DNA of 64,000 nucleotides, taken from Aquipseudomonas alcaligenes MRY13-0052. GTDB lineage: Bacteria; Pseudomonadota; Gammaproteobacteria; Pseudomonadales; Pseudomonadaceae. The notes beneath the pieces are model-generated. The model made no database searches. It saw only the letters and a list, made by a program, of their open reading frames with translations, and had not been told where the DNA came from. Position 1 is the first letter of the stretch. Each line of letters opens with the position of its first letter. Shown here piece by piece: positions 56,062-64,000 of the stretch. The position numbers were made by a program, and so were the translations under genes. The stretch is taken from positions 1 to 64,000 of the forward strand of contig BATO01000027.1 in the NCBI GenBank assembly GCA_000474255.1. The letters run 5' to 3'.

Positions 56062-57654
56062 TCAGCTCAATTTGCGCGGGTGGGCAAAGGTTATGCGAAA
56101 GCAGCTGCCTCCGGTTTCGCGGGGCCTGTAGTCGAGGCGGGCCTGGTTGCTCTCGCACAGCTCCCGTGAGATGTACAGGCCAAGCCCGGTGCCCTTGTTT
56201 TCGGTGGTGTAGAAGGGCTCGAAGATGTGCTGCACCTGCTCAGCGGGTACGCCGGCGCCGTCATCCATCACTTCCAGAACGGGCAGGTCGCTTTCCGGGT
56301 CGCGGAACAGCTTCAGCCAGACCTGTCCTACCTTGTTCTTCTGTGAACTGTAGCGCAGGCCGTTCTGTACCAGGTTGGTCAGTACCTGGGTGAGCTGGTG
56401 CGGGTCCATGCGGGTCTGGATGGTGCCGCTGTTGGTCTCGATGTGCAGCGTCTGGCCCGGGCCGGATGCGTTGCGGAATTCGCTGGCGAAGCGGTGCAGC
56501 CAGTACTTCAGGTCGAGCAATTGCGGCTCCGCCTGGCGGCGGCGGGAGAGCTGCAGGACGTTCTCGATCACCAGGTTCATACGCCGCGACTGGTCCTGGA
56601 TGATCTGCGCCAGGCGCTGGTCCGGGCCGGTCAGCTCATCGGATTCCTGCAGCAACTGCGCCGCGTGGCTGATGGCACCCAGTGGGTTGCGTATCTCGTG
56701 GGCGATGCCGGCGGTCAGGCGACCCAGGGAGGCGAGCTTGAGTTGCTGGGCCTGTTGGGCGATCTGCGAGATGTCGTCGAGGAAGATCAGGGTGTCCCGC
56801 TGCTCGCCCCGCTGCAGGGAGACGAAGCTCGGTTGCAGCACCGGGCCTTCGGCCACCGCCTGCAGGCTCTGGGGACGCAGCGTGGGGTTGTCCAGCCACT
56901 GCTGAAGGCGTTTCACCAGCTCCGGGCTTTGCGGGTCGAGGACCTTGCCGGCCAGGTCCTCGCGGCCCAGCAGCGTCAGCGCACCCTGGTTGGCCAGGAT
57001 TACGCGGTGCTGGGGGTCGAGCACCAGGATGCCGGTGCGCATGCGCTGCAGGATCAGGGCGTTGAGCGCTTCCAGGTTGGCGACGTCGGCGGCACGTTTT
57101 TCGGCCAGGGTCTCGCTCAGTTGCAGGCGCTTGCTGATGCCCTGGACGAAGAGGGCGGCGGCGAAGCACAAGGCACCCAGGGCGCCGGCCTGCACGTACT
57201 GGCTGGCGGCTTCCGGGCGGCTGAGGCTGAGGTAGAAGGTCAGGTAGATCATGCCGATGGCGGCGACGGCAGCGATCAGCAAGCCGACCCGGCCGCGCAG
57301 CAGGATGTTGGCGATCGCCACCGCAACTATCACCAGGTTGCCGATACCGCTCGGCGTGCCGCCCGCCGCATAGAACAGGCAGGACAGCAGGATCACGTCC
57401 ACCAGCGCCAGGCTGAAGACCTGCAGCATGTGTTTCGGATGGCGGACCATCAGCGCGATGAGGATGTTCAGCAGCAGGTAGAACCAGCAGGCATTGCGGA
57501 ACAGCTGGGCGCGGGCCAGGTCGAGCAGTTCGCTGTCCAGCTCGCTGGAGATCAGTCCCACCAGTGCCAGGCCGATGAGCAGGCGGTAGATGTTGTAGAG
57601 GCGGAAGATGCGGCGTGCCGGCTGGCTGCCCAGCGCGGGGGCTTCAGCGCTCAC
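56062..57654 (-). CDS. pilS: PilS, membrane sensor histidine kinase
   Basis: A 530-residue kinase. Residues about 18-180 hold six hydrophobic helices, then a PAS domain (ILQRMRTGILVLDPQHRVIL), the phospho-acceptor H-box GRLTAGIAHEIRNPLGAISH, and an ATPase domain with N-box NLVQNGLRYSS, VMDDGAGVP and KGTGLGLYISREL. In P. aeruginosa it senses pilin levels in the membrane and controls PilR. It overlaps the small gene upstream by 11 bases. Confidence 0.95.
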   Translation of the reverse strand: MSAEAPALGSQPARRIFRLYNIYRLLIGLALVGLISSELDSELLDLARAQLFRNACWFYLLLNILIALMVRHPKHMLQVFSLALVDVILLSCLFYAAGGTPSGIGNLVIVAVAIANILLRGRVGLLIAAVAAIGMIYLTFYLSLSRPEAASQYVQAGALGALCFAAALFVQGISKRLQLSETLAEKRAADVANLEALNALILQRMRTGILVLDPQHRVILANQGALTLLGREDLAGKVLDPQSPELVKRLQQWLDNPTLRPQSLQAVAEGPVLQPSFVSLQRGEQRDTLIFLDDISQIAQQAQQLKLASLGRLTAGIAHEIRNPLGAISHAAQLLQESDELTGPDQRLAQIIQDQSRRMNLVIENVLQLSRRRQAEPQLLDLKYWLHRFASEFRNASGPGQTLHIETNSGTIQTRMDPHQLTQVLTNLVQNGLRYSSQKNKVGQVWLKLFRDPESDLPVLEVMDDGAGVPAEQVQHIFEPFYTTENKGTGLGLYISRELCESNQARLDYRPRETGGSCFRITFAHPRKLS

Positions 57655-57880
57655 CGCTGGAGGTGTCCTGTTCCAGGTGCGCGCGGCTGCAGTACCAGCG
57701 CTCGCCGTTGGCCAGCGCGTTGGCCTGGGGCACGTGCACGCCGCACTGGGTGCAGCGCACCATCGGGCTGGCGGTTTCGTCCACGGGCTTCTGCGGGCGC
57801 GGCGCCGGTGGCGTCTTCATGCGGCGCCAGACCCAGACGGCGGCGAAGATCACAACAATCCAGAACAGCAGGCGGACCAT
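57644..57880 (-). CDS. PP0621-type small membrane protein with CxxC
   Basis: A 78-residue protein. Residues 1-17 (MVRLLFWIVVIFAAVWVW) form one membrane anchor, followed by a Pro-rich linker and a C-terminal zinc-ribbon-like part with CTQCGVHVP and WYCSRAHLE. This fits the PP0621 family. It starts the pilS/pilR unit, overlapping pilS by 11 bases. An upstream in-frame start would add an unconserved N-terminus. Confidence 0.78.
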   Translation of the reverse strand: MVRLLFWIVVIFAAVWVWRRMKTPPAPRPQKPVDETASPMVRCTQCGVHVPQANALANGERWYCSRAHLEQDTSSGER

Positions 57881-58018
57881 CCCAGTCGAGCTCACTTGTC
57901 GTTGAAAGGAGCGCAGTTTAGCCAAGCCGATGGTCGGCGCCCAGCGGGGAGGGCGCGAGCTGTGCATCAGGTCCCCTGGCCAGGCGCAAAAACAGGGAAG
58001 AGCACGTTTCGTGCGGAT

Positions 58019-58044
58019 AAAAAAAGAGGCCCGCAGGCCTCTTC
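58019..58044 (-). terminator. Terminator of bamD
   Basis: On the minus strand AAGAGGCC and GGCCTCTT pair around a 4-base loop and are followed by TTTTTATCC. It lies about 20 bases after the bamD stop codon. Confidence 0.88.
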
Positions 58045-58062
58045 TTTACATCGCGGTCGTTC

Positions 58063-59082
58063 TCAGTCGAAAACGCCAAAGGTCATGTAGCTGAACCAGG
58101 AGCGGTCGCCGCTGCTGTTGGCTTCGGCTTCGTGCTGTTCTTCCTGCACTTCCTGCTGGTTCTCGGGCTTGAGCTCGTCCGGGATTTCTTCCTGGGCGTC
58201 TTCGTACTGCTTGATCACGTCCTGGTTGGCGCGGGTTTCGCCCGGCGGCAGCGGCGGCTCGCTCTCGATCAGGCCGAGGGTGGCCTTGGCCAGCCAGGAG
58301 CGGTTGTCTGCTTCTTCTTCGCGGGGTACGAACTGGCCGTCGACCAGGTTCGGGTGGTCCGGGTAGTTGAGCTTCAGGGTTTCCAGGCTGGTGGCTGCCA
58401 GGTCGTTCAGGCTCAGGCGCTGGTAAGCCTCGACCATCACGGCCAGGCCATCGCCGACGGCCGGGGTTTCCTGGAAGTTTTCCACCACGTAGCGGCCACG
58501 GTTGGCGGCGGCGACATAGGCCTGGCGGGTCAGATAGTAGTGGGCGACGTGGATCTCGTACGCGGCCAGCAGGTTGCGCAGGTAGATCATGCGCTGCTTG
58601 GCGTCCGGTGCGTAGCGGCTGTGCGGGTAGCGGGTGGTCAGCTGGGCGAACTCGTTATAGGAGTCGCGGGCAGCGCCCGGGTCGCGCTTGGTCATGTCCA
58701 GCGGCAGGAAGCGGGCGAGCAGGCCACGGTCCTGGTCGAAGGAGGCCAGGCCCTTCAGGTAGTAGGCGTAGTCGACGTTGGCGTGCTGTGGGTGCAGGCG
58801 GATGAAGCGCTCGGCGGCGGACTTGGAGGCTTCGGGCTCGACGTTCTTGTAGTAGGCGTAGATCAGTTCCAGCTGGGCTTGCTCGGCATAACGACCGAAC
58901 GGATAGCGGGACTCGAGGGCCTTGAGCTTGGATACGGCGCTGGTATAGCTCTTGTTGTCCAGATCGGCCTGAGCCTGCTGGTACAGCTCGGACTCGCTCA
59001 GGTTCTCGTCTACCACCTCTTTGGAGGAGCAGGCGGCGGTTAGGGCGAGAATAGCGATCAGCAGCAGGTGTTTCACTTGCAT
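58063..59082 (-). CDS. bamD: BamD, outer-membrane assembly lipoprotein
   Basis: A 339-residue lipoprotein of the BAM complex. Lipobox LTAAC ends the signal peptide ([18 protein letters not shown]). TPR-like repeats follow ([60 protein letters not shown]). The C-terminal 100 residues form an acidic Glu/Gln-rich tail, longer than in E. coli BamD. The ATG at 59082 is set by the lipoprotein signal. It is divergent from rluD. Confidence 0.95.
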   Translation of the reverse strand: MQVKHLLLIAILALTAACSSKEVVDENLSESELYQQAQADLDNKSYTSAVSKLKALESRYPFGRYAEQAQLELIYAYYKNVEPEASKSAAERFIRLHPQHANVDYAYYLKGLASFDQDRGLLARFLPLDMTKRDPGAARDSYNEFAQLTTRYPHSRYAPDAKQRMIYLRNLLAAYEIHVAHYYLTRQAYVAAANRGRYVVENFQETPAVGDGLAVMVEAYQRLSLNDLAATSLETLKLNYPDHPNLVDGQFVPREEEADNRSWLAKATLGLIESEPPLPPGETRANQDVIKQYEDAQEEIPDELKPENQQEVQEEQHEAEANSSGDRSWFSYMTFGVFD

Positions 59083-59133
59083 AGCGGCTTGCGTCCCTGT
59101 GACGGCTGGCTGTCTTGGGCGGAGCCGTCCTGT

Positions 59134-59139
59134 TATGAT
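59134..59139 (+). promoter_or_regulatory. -10 element for rluD
   Basis: TATGAT at 59134 with CTGTCT as a possible -35 at 18 bases spacing. It lies 92 bases before the rluD ATG in the divergent gap with bamD. Confidence 0.45.
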
Positions 59140-59230
59140 GGGCGCCCTGGGCTCCCCCAGGACAAAGACGCCGTATTTAACCACAAGCGCGTGGCCGAAA
59201 CCAAAGGCTGCGCCCCCGCCGTTTCCGAGC

Positions 59231-60202
59231 ATGTCCCCAATTATCAAGCAGGTCATCCAACTCAGCGCCGAGGTGCCGTCCGAACTGGGCGGGCAACGCC
59301 TCGATCAGGTCGCTGCACAGCTCTTCGACGAGCATTCGCGTTCGCGCCTGGCCGCCTGGATCAAGGACGGCCTGCTCACGGTCGACGGCCAGGTGCTGCG
59401 CCCGCGTGACACTGTTTACAGCGGTGCCGTGCTGGAGCTCAACGCCGAGCAGGAATCCCAGGGTGAGTGGGTCGCCCAAGACATCGCGCTGAACATCGTC
59501 TACGAGGACGACCAGTTGCTGGTGCTGGACAAGCCCGCCGGGCTGGTGGTCCACCCCGCTGCCGGGCATGCCGATGGCACCCTGCTCAATGCCCTGCTGC
59601 ACCATGTGCCGGACCTGGCCAACGTGCCTCGTGCCGGCATCGTGCACCGCCTGGACAAGGACACCACCGGCCTGATGGTGGTGGCCAAGACCCTGGAAGC
59701 CCACACCAAGCTGGTGGCACAGCTCCAGGCCCGTACCGTCAGCCGCATCTATGAGGCAGTCGTGGTCGGTGTGATCACCGCCGGCGGCAAGGTCGATGCC
59801 CCCATCGGTCGTAGCTCCCAGCAGCGCCAGCGCATGGGCGTGGTGGCTGGCGGCAAACCGGCGGTCAGTCATTACCGTGTGCTGGAGCGCTTCCGCTCGC
59901 ACACCCATGCCCGGGTCAAGCTGGAAACCGGGCGCACGCACCAGATCCGCGTGCACATGTCCTATGTGAATTTCCCGCTGGTGGGTGACCCCGTCTACGG
60001 CGGCCGCTTCCGTATTCCTCCGGCAGCCAGCCAGACGCTGGTCCAGACCCTCAAGGACTTCCCCCGCCAGGCCTTGCATGCCCGCTTCCTCGAGCTGGAC
60101 CACCCGGTGACCGGCGCGCGCATGAAGTGGGAGTCGCCCCTGCCCGACGATATGGTCTGGCTGCTCACCCTGCTGCGCCAGGACCACGAGTCCTTCAACT
60201 GA
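59231..60202 (+). CDS. rluD: 23S rRNA pseudouridine synthase RluD
   Basis: A 323-residue enzyme that makes pseudouridines in helix 69 of 23S rRNA. The N-terminal S4-like domain ([20 protein letters not shown]) is followed by the catalytic domain with [16 protein letters not shown] (active Asp) and [13 protein letters not shown]. The ATG at 59231 is chosen from the family N-terminus; the upstream extension is not family-like. Its stop overlaps the pgeF start by one base. Confidence 0.94.
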   Translation: MSPIIKQVIQLSAEVPSELGGQRLDQVAAQLFDEHSRSRLAAWIKDGLLTVDGQVLRPRDTVYSGAVLELNAEQESQGEWVAQDIALNIVYEDDQLLVLDKPAGLVVHPAAGHADGTLLNALLHHVPDLANVPRAGIVHRLDKDTTGLMVVAKTLEAHTKLVAQLQARTVSRIYEAVVVGVITAGGKVDAPIGRSSQQRQRMGVVAGGKPAVSHYRVLERFRSHTHARVKLETGRTHQIRVHMSYVNFPLVGDPVYGGRFRIPPAASQTLVQTLKDFPRQALHARFLELDHPVTGARMKWESPLPDDMVWLLTLLRQDHESFN

Positions 60203-60927
60203 TGAATGACTGGCTGACGCTCGACTGGCCTGCACCCGAGCGGGTTCGTGCCTGCGTCACCACCCGTGCCGGGGGCTTCAGCGAGGCCCCCTTCGACAGC
60301 TTCAATCTGGGCGATCACGTCGATGACGCTCCCGCTGCCGTTGCCCGCAATCGCCAGCGCCTGGTCGAGACGCTCGGCTGCCAGCCCGCCTGGCTCAGCC
60401 AGGTGCACGGCGTGCGCGTGGTCGAGGCCGATCCGACCTGTGTCGAGACGGCCGATGCCAGCTGGAGCTCGACGCCCGGCATCGCCAGCCTGGTGATGAC
60501 CGCCGATTGCCTGCCTGCCCTGTTCTGCGATCGCGCCGGCACCCGTGTCGCGGCGGCCCACGCCGGTTGGCGCGGGCTTGCCAATGGCGTGCTCGAAGCG
60601 ACCCTGAATGCCCTGGACCGCCCGGCGGACCAGGTGCTGGTCTGGCTCGGCCCGGCCATTGGCGTCGATGCCTTCGAGGTCGGGCCGGAAGTGCGCGACG
60701 TCTTCGTCGCCCAGCACCCGCAAGCCGAGTCGGCCTTCCGCCCGAGCCACAACGAAGGCCGGTTGATCGCCGATATCTACGCCCTGGCGCGCATCCGTCT
60801 CGCTGCACGGGGCGTCACCGCTGTCTTTGGCGGCGGCTTCTGTACCGTCACCGATCCGCGTTTCTTCTCCTACCGTCGCGCCTCGCGCACCGGGCGATTC
60901 GCCAGCCTCGTCTGGCTCGTCGACTGA
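60202..60927 (+). CDS. pgeF: PgeF/YfiH family purine nucleoside phosphorylase-like protein
   Basis: A 241-residue enzyme of the YfiH (DUF152, polyphenol-oxidase-like) family. Metal-binding motifs are LSQVHGVRVVE, MTADCLPALF and AAHAGWRGLANGV. E. coli YfiH edits peptidoglycan precursors, and homologues cleave nucleosides. It is translationally coupled to rluD (TGATG) and upstream of clpB, the usual gammaproteobacterial arrangement. Confidence 0.92.
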   Translation: MNDWLTLDWPAPERVRACVTTRAGGFSEAPFDSFNLGDHVDDAPAAVARNRQRLVETLGCQPAWLSQVHGVRVVEADPTCVETADASWSSTPGIASLVMTADCLPALFCDRAGTRVAAAHAGWRGLANGVLEATLNALDRPADQVLVWLGPAIGVDAFEVGPEVRDVFVAQHPQAESAFRPSHNEGRLIADIYALARIRLAARGVTAVFGGGFCTVTDPRFFSYRRASRTGRFASLVWLVD

Positions 60928-60989
60928 CTTTTCCTCCTGCGGATCGCCGCGCCGACCGTCGTCGACTGACCTCCGTCAAGTCGCGATGG

Positions 60990-61017
60990 CTTGAATCGCC
61001 CAGAATCGTCCTTATCT
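60990..61017 (+). promoter_or_regulatory. Sigma-32 (heat-shock) promoter of clpB
   Basis: CTTGAAT at 60990 and CCTTATCT at 61010 match the sigma-32 elements (CTTGAA and CCCCATNT, 6 of 8) with a 13-base spacer after the first block. It lies 77 bases before the clpB ATG, inside the gap after pgeF. Confidence 0.7.
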
Positions 61018-61093
61018 AGACTTCATCTCGGCGGGCTTCTCGTCTCCGGAGCCTTCATCGCTCCAGCCCGCTCTTTAAAGGAAGGACTGCCCT

Positions 61094-63658
61094 ATGCGAA
61101 TCGACCGTTTGACCAGCAAGCTGCAACTGGCGCTCTCCGATGCCCAGTCCCAGGCCGTGGGCCACGATCACCCGGCCATCGAACCCTTTCACCTGATCCT
61201 CGCCCTGCTCGACCAGCAGGGCGGCTCCATCAAGCCCCTGCTCATGCAGGTGGGCTTCGACATCGCCGCCCTGCGCAGCGCCCTGACCAAGGAGCTGGAC
61301 GGGCTGCCGAAGATCCAGAACCCCACCGGCGACGTGAACCTGTCCCAGGACCTGGCGCGCCTGCTCAACCAGGCCGACCGCCTGTCCCAGCAGAAGGGTG
61401 ACCAGTTCATCTCCAGCGAGCTGGTGCTGCTCGCCGCCATGGACGAGAACACCAAGCTCGGCAAATTGCTGCTCGGCCAGGGCGTCACCCGCAAGGCGCT
61501 GGAGAACGCCATCGCCAACCTGCGTGGCGGCCAGGCGGTCAACGACCCCAACGTCGAGGAATCCCGCCAGGCGCTGGACAAGTACACCGTCGACCTGACC
61601 AAGCGCGCCGAAGACGGCAAGCTCGACCCGGTGATCGGCCGTGACGACGAAATCCGTCGCACCATCCAGGTCCTGCAGCGCCGCACCAAGAACAACCCGG
61701 TGCTGATCGGCGAGCCCGGCGTCGGCAAGACCGCCATCGCCGAAGGCCTGGCCCAGCGCATCGTCAACGGCGAAGTACCGGATGGCCTCAAGGACAAACG
61801 CCTGCTGTCCCTGGACATGGGCGCACTGATTGCTGGCGCCAAGTTCCGCGGCGAGTTCGAGGAGCGCCTCAAGGCGGTGCTCAACGAGCTGTCCAAGCAG
61901 GAAGGCCGGATCATCCTGTTCATCGACGAGCTGCACACCATGGTCGGCGCCGGCAAGGCCGAAGGCGCGATGGATGCCGGCAACATGCTCAAGCCCGCGC
62001 TGTCACGCGGCGAGCTGCATTGCGTCGGCGCCACCACCCTGGACGAATACCGCCAGTACATCGAGAAGGACGCCGCCCTCGAGCGCCGCTTCCAGAAGGT
62101 GCTGGTGGACGAGCCCAGCGAGGAAGACACCATCGCCATCCTCCGTGGCCTCAAGGAGCGCTACGAGGTGCACCACGGTGTGACCATCACCGACGGCGCC
62201 ATCGTCGCCGCCGCCAAGCTGTCGCACCGCTACATCACCGACCGCCAGTTGCCGGACAAGGCCATCGACCTGATCGACGAAGCCGCCAGCCGCATCCGCA
62301 TGGAGATCGACTCCAAGCCGGAAGCGCTGGACCGTCTCGAACGCCGCCTGATCCAGCTGAAGATCGAGCAGGAGGCCCTGAAGAAAGAGGACGACGACGC
62401 CGCCCTCAAGCGCCTCGAAAAGCTCAAGGACGACATCGCCCGCCTGGAGCGCGAATACGCCGACCTGGAAGAGATCTGGAAGTCCGAGAAAGCCGAAGTG
62501 CAGGGCTCGGCGCAGATCCAGCAGCGCATCGAGCAGGCCCGCCTGGACATGGAGGCCGCCCGTCGCAAGGGCGACCTGCAGCGCATGGCCGAACTGCAGT
62601 ACGGCATCATCCCCGACCTCGAGCGCAGCCTGCAGATGGTCGACCAGCACGGCAAGACCGAGAACCAGCTGCTGCGCAACAAGGTCACCGACGAGGAGAT
62701 CGCCGAGGTCGTCTCCAAGTGGACCGGCATCCCCGTCTCGAAGATGCTCGAAGGCGAGCGCGAGAAGCTGCTGAACATGGAGGCCATGCTGCACAAGCGC
62801 CTGATCGGCCAGGACGAAGCCGTGGTCGCCGTGGCCAACGCCGTGCGCCGCTCCCGTGCGGGCTTGTCCGACCCGAACCGGCCCAGCGGCTCGTTCCTGT
62901 TCCTCGGCCCGACCGGTGTCGGCAAGACCGAGTTGTGCAAATCCCTGGCCGAGTTCCTCTTCGACACCGAAGAGGCGCTGGTACGCATCGACATGTCCGA
63001 GTTCATGGAGAAGCACTCCGTGGCACGGCTGATCGGCGCGCCTCCGGGCTATGTCGGCTATGAAGAGGGCGGCTACCTGACCGAGGCCGTGCGTCGCAAG
63101 CCGTACTCGGTGGTGTTGCTGGACGAAGTCGAGAAGGCCCACCCGGACGTCTTCAACGTCCTCCTGCAGGTGCTGGAGGACGGTCGCCTCACCGACAGCC
63201 ACGGCCGTACCGTGGACTTCCGCAACACGGTGGTGGTGATGACCTCCAACCTCGGTTCCGCGCAGATCCAGGAACTGGTAGGGGATCGCGAAGCCCAGCG
63301 CGCGGCGGTGATGGATGCGGTGAGCAACCACTTCCGCCCCGAGTTCATCAACCGTATCGACGAGGTGGTGGTGTTCGAACCGCTGGCTCGCGAGCAGATC
63401 GCCGGCATCGCCGAGATCCAGCTGCAGCGCCTGCGCAAGCGCCTGGCCGAGCGGGAGCTGAACCTGGAGCTGTCCAGCGAGGCGATGGACAAGCTGATCG
63501 CCGTCGGCTACGACCCGGTCTATGGTGCGCGCCCGCTGAAGCGCGCCATCCAGCGCTGGATCGAGAACCCCCTGGCGCAACTGATCCTGGCTGGCAAGTT
63601 CGCCCCGGGCATCGCCATCAGCGGCAAGGTGGAAGGCGAGGACATCGTCTTCGTCTGA
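61094..63658 (+). CDS. clpB: ClpB disaggregase
   Basis: An 854-residue hexameric AAA+ chaperone that works with DnaK to rescue aggregated proteins. Order: Clp N domain (1-150, [20 protein letters not shown]), first ATPase with [15 protein letters not shown] at about residue 208, the coiled-coil middle domain (400-520), and second ATPase with [15 protein letters not shown] at about 610. No ClpP-binding IGF loop was seen, as expected for ClpB. AAAGGAAGG stands about 9 bases before the ATG. Confidence 0.97.
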   Translation: MRIDRLTSKLQLALSDAQSQAVGHDHPAIEPFHLILALLDQQGGSIKPLLMQVGFDIAALRSALTKELDGLPKIQNPTGDVNLSQDLARLLNQADRLSQQKGDQFISSELVLLAAMDENTKLGKLLLGQGVTRKALENAIANLRGGQAVNDPNVEESRQALDKYTVDLTKRAEDGKLDPVIGRDDEIRRTIQVLQRRTKNNPVLIGEPGVGKTAIAEGLAQRIVNGEVPDGLKDKRLLSLDMGALIAGAKFRGEFEERLKAVLNELSKQEGRIILFIDELHTMVGAGKAEGAMDAGNMLKPALSRGELHCVGATTLDEYRQYIEKDAALERRFQKVLVDEPSEEDTIAILRGLKERYEVHHGVTITDGAIVAAAKLSHRYITDRQLPDKAIDLIDEAASRIRMEIDSKPEALDRLERRLIQLKIEQEALKKEDDDAALKRLEKLKDDIARLEREYADLEEIWKSEKAEVQGSAQIQQRIEQARLDMEAARRKGDLQRMAELQYGIIPDLERSLQMVDQHGKTENQLLRNKVTDEEIAEVVSKWTGIPVSKMLEGEREKLLNMEAMLHKRLIGQDEAVVAVANAVRRSRAGLSDPNRPSGSFLFLGPTGVGKTELCKSLAEFLFDTEEALVRIDMSEFMEKHSVARLIGAPPGYVGYEEGGYLTEAVRRKPYSVVLLDEVEKAHPDVFNVLLQVLEDGRLTDSHGRTVDFRNTVVVMTSNLGSAQIQELVGDREAQRAAVMDAVSNHFRPEFINRIDEVVVFEPLAREQIAGIAEIQLQRLRKRLAERELNLELSSEAMDKLIAVGYDPVYGARPLKRAIQRWIENPLAQLILAGKFAPGIAISGKVEGEDIVFV

Positions 63659-63675
63659 TACCGTCCAGCCGGAAA

Positions 63676-63704
63676 GAAAAAGCCCCGCATTGCGGGGCTT
63701 TTTA
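63676..63704. terminator. Bidirectional terminator after clpB
   Basis: An 11-bp stem AAAAGCCCCGC / GCGGGGCTTTT with a very small ATT loop, followed by T on plus and by TTTTTCTTT on minus. It serves clpB and the convergent PilZ gene. Confidence 0.9.
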
Positions 63705-63716
63705 GTGTGCGCGGCC

Positions 63717-64000
63717 TCAGATGTGCCGGAGCAGCACGTCCAGGGACGCGGCCTGGTCTTCGGCCAGGTCGATGATGTGGAAGCCGGCCCAGCTGTGCTG
63801 GCCGTCCGCACCCGGGCGGCTCCACAGGCAATCGGCGCCCAGGCGCACTTCGCTGACGCCCTCCACCGGCGTGGCCGAGACGATGCGGCATTCCCACACC
63901 GAATCGGTGGCCAGCGGCGACTCGCTGAACAGCATGAAGCCATCGGCGGAGAGGTCCACCACCCGGCCCAGGCGCTGGGCGGAGTGCAGGTCGTAAACCT
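63717..64000 (-). CDS. PilZ domain protein (5' end outside the window)
   Basis: Only the C-terminal 93 or so residues are visible. In the reading frame before 63962, VYDLHSAQRLGRVVDLSADG reads through, and DLSADGFMLFS is the PilZ D/N-x-S-x-x-G c-di-GMP motif. The RxxxR arm would be at the missing N-terminus. It ends RHI. PilZ proteins bind c-di-GMP. The GTG at 63962 is inside the domain and is not the start. Confidence 0.8.
   Translation of the reverse strand, partial: VYDLHSAQRLGRVVDLSADGFMLFSESPLATDSVWECRIVSATPVEGVSEVRLGADCLWSRPGADGQHSWAGFHIIDLAEDQAASLDVLLRHI

Overview
This is a 64 kb piece of a high-GC Pseudomonas chromosome of the P. aeruginosa/P. resinovorans/P. otitidis type. Most housekeeping genes read as close relatives of P. 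aeruginosa proteins. The order morA, ettA, gdhA, rtc locus, Lon-like protease, yqhA, fklB, ispB, rplU-rpmA-obgE, proB, creA, rpsT, murJ, ribF-ileS-lspA-fkpB-ispH, minor pilin operon, thiO, pilRS, bamD, rluD-pgeF-clpB matches the PAO1 order around PA4542-PA4601 as I remember it, so this is core chromosome carrying local accessory insertions. No insertion sequence, prophage, integron, CRISPR array, rRNA gene or canonical tRNA gene was seen.

Layout. 0-2.5 kb: small exported or lipoprotein genes of unknown function. 2.8-11.6 kb: the c-di-GMP enzyme MorA, the ribosomal throttle ATPase EttA, a coiled-coil exported protein, NADP-glutamate dehydrogenase and a small lipoprotein. 11.7-23.3 kb: an enlarged RNA-repair locus. 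Read on the minus strand it runs from a sigma-54 promoter (about 20.93 kb) through rsr (Ro60/TROVE protein), a 580-base array of five Y-RNA-like units, rtcB, an unknown gene, an RlaP-type nucleotidyltransferase, an exported protein, a HEAT-like repeat protein and a further unknown, ending in rtcA. The activator gene rtcR is divergent and translationally coupled behind a YiiX-type cysteine hydrolase gene. 23.4-29.5 kb: a NADAR (YbiA) protein coupled to a SMI1/KNR4 protein, a DUF4105 envelope protein and a Lon-like protease. 29.6-32.3 kb: small conserved genes, DnaA boxes, FklB and a Fur-box gene. 32.5-45.4 kb: isoprenoid, ribosomal, GTPase, proline, lipid II flippase, flavin, IleRS and lipoprotein-processing genes. 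45.4-53.6 kb: the minor-pilin/PilY1 operon, visibly less GC-rich than its flanks. 53.6-64 kb: ThiO, PilR/PilS, BamD, RluD, PgeF, ClpB and a truncated PilZ gene at the right edge.

The main discovery is between rsr and rtcB. Five tandem RNA units can be folded by eye, each with a shared stem (CGAAUGC box paired to a UUG-UCG box). Four of them carry a tRNA-like insert in permuted order: T-arm, then an acceptor helix closed by its own loop (GCAA, UUCG or a larger loop), then in three of the four a D-arm. This is the architecture I expect for bacterial Y RNAs (YrlA type) bound by Rsr. What looks unusual is five non-identical copies in one operon, one of them without a tRNA module, together with extra genes (RlaP nucleotidyltransferase, HEAT-like protein, exported protein, two unknowns) between rtcB and rtcA. 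My reading is a stress-inducible, RtcR/sigma-54-controlled RNA repair and surveillance island: Rsr plus a set of tRNA mimics for RNA capture, RtcB/RtcA for end joining and end conversion, and a nucleotidyltransferase for end processing. A second feature is a PilY1 with an insertion of about 390 residues of predicted coiled coil in its C-terminal propeller. All calls were made by reading the sequence; no database search or folding program was run.
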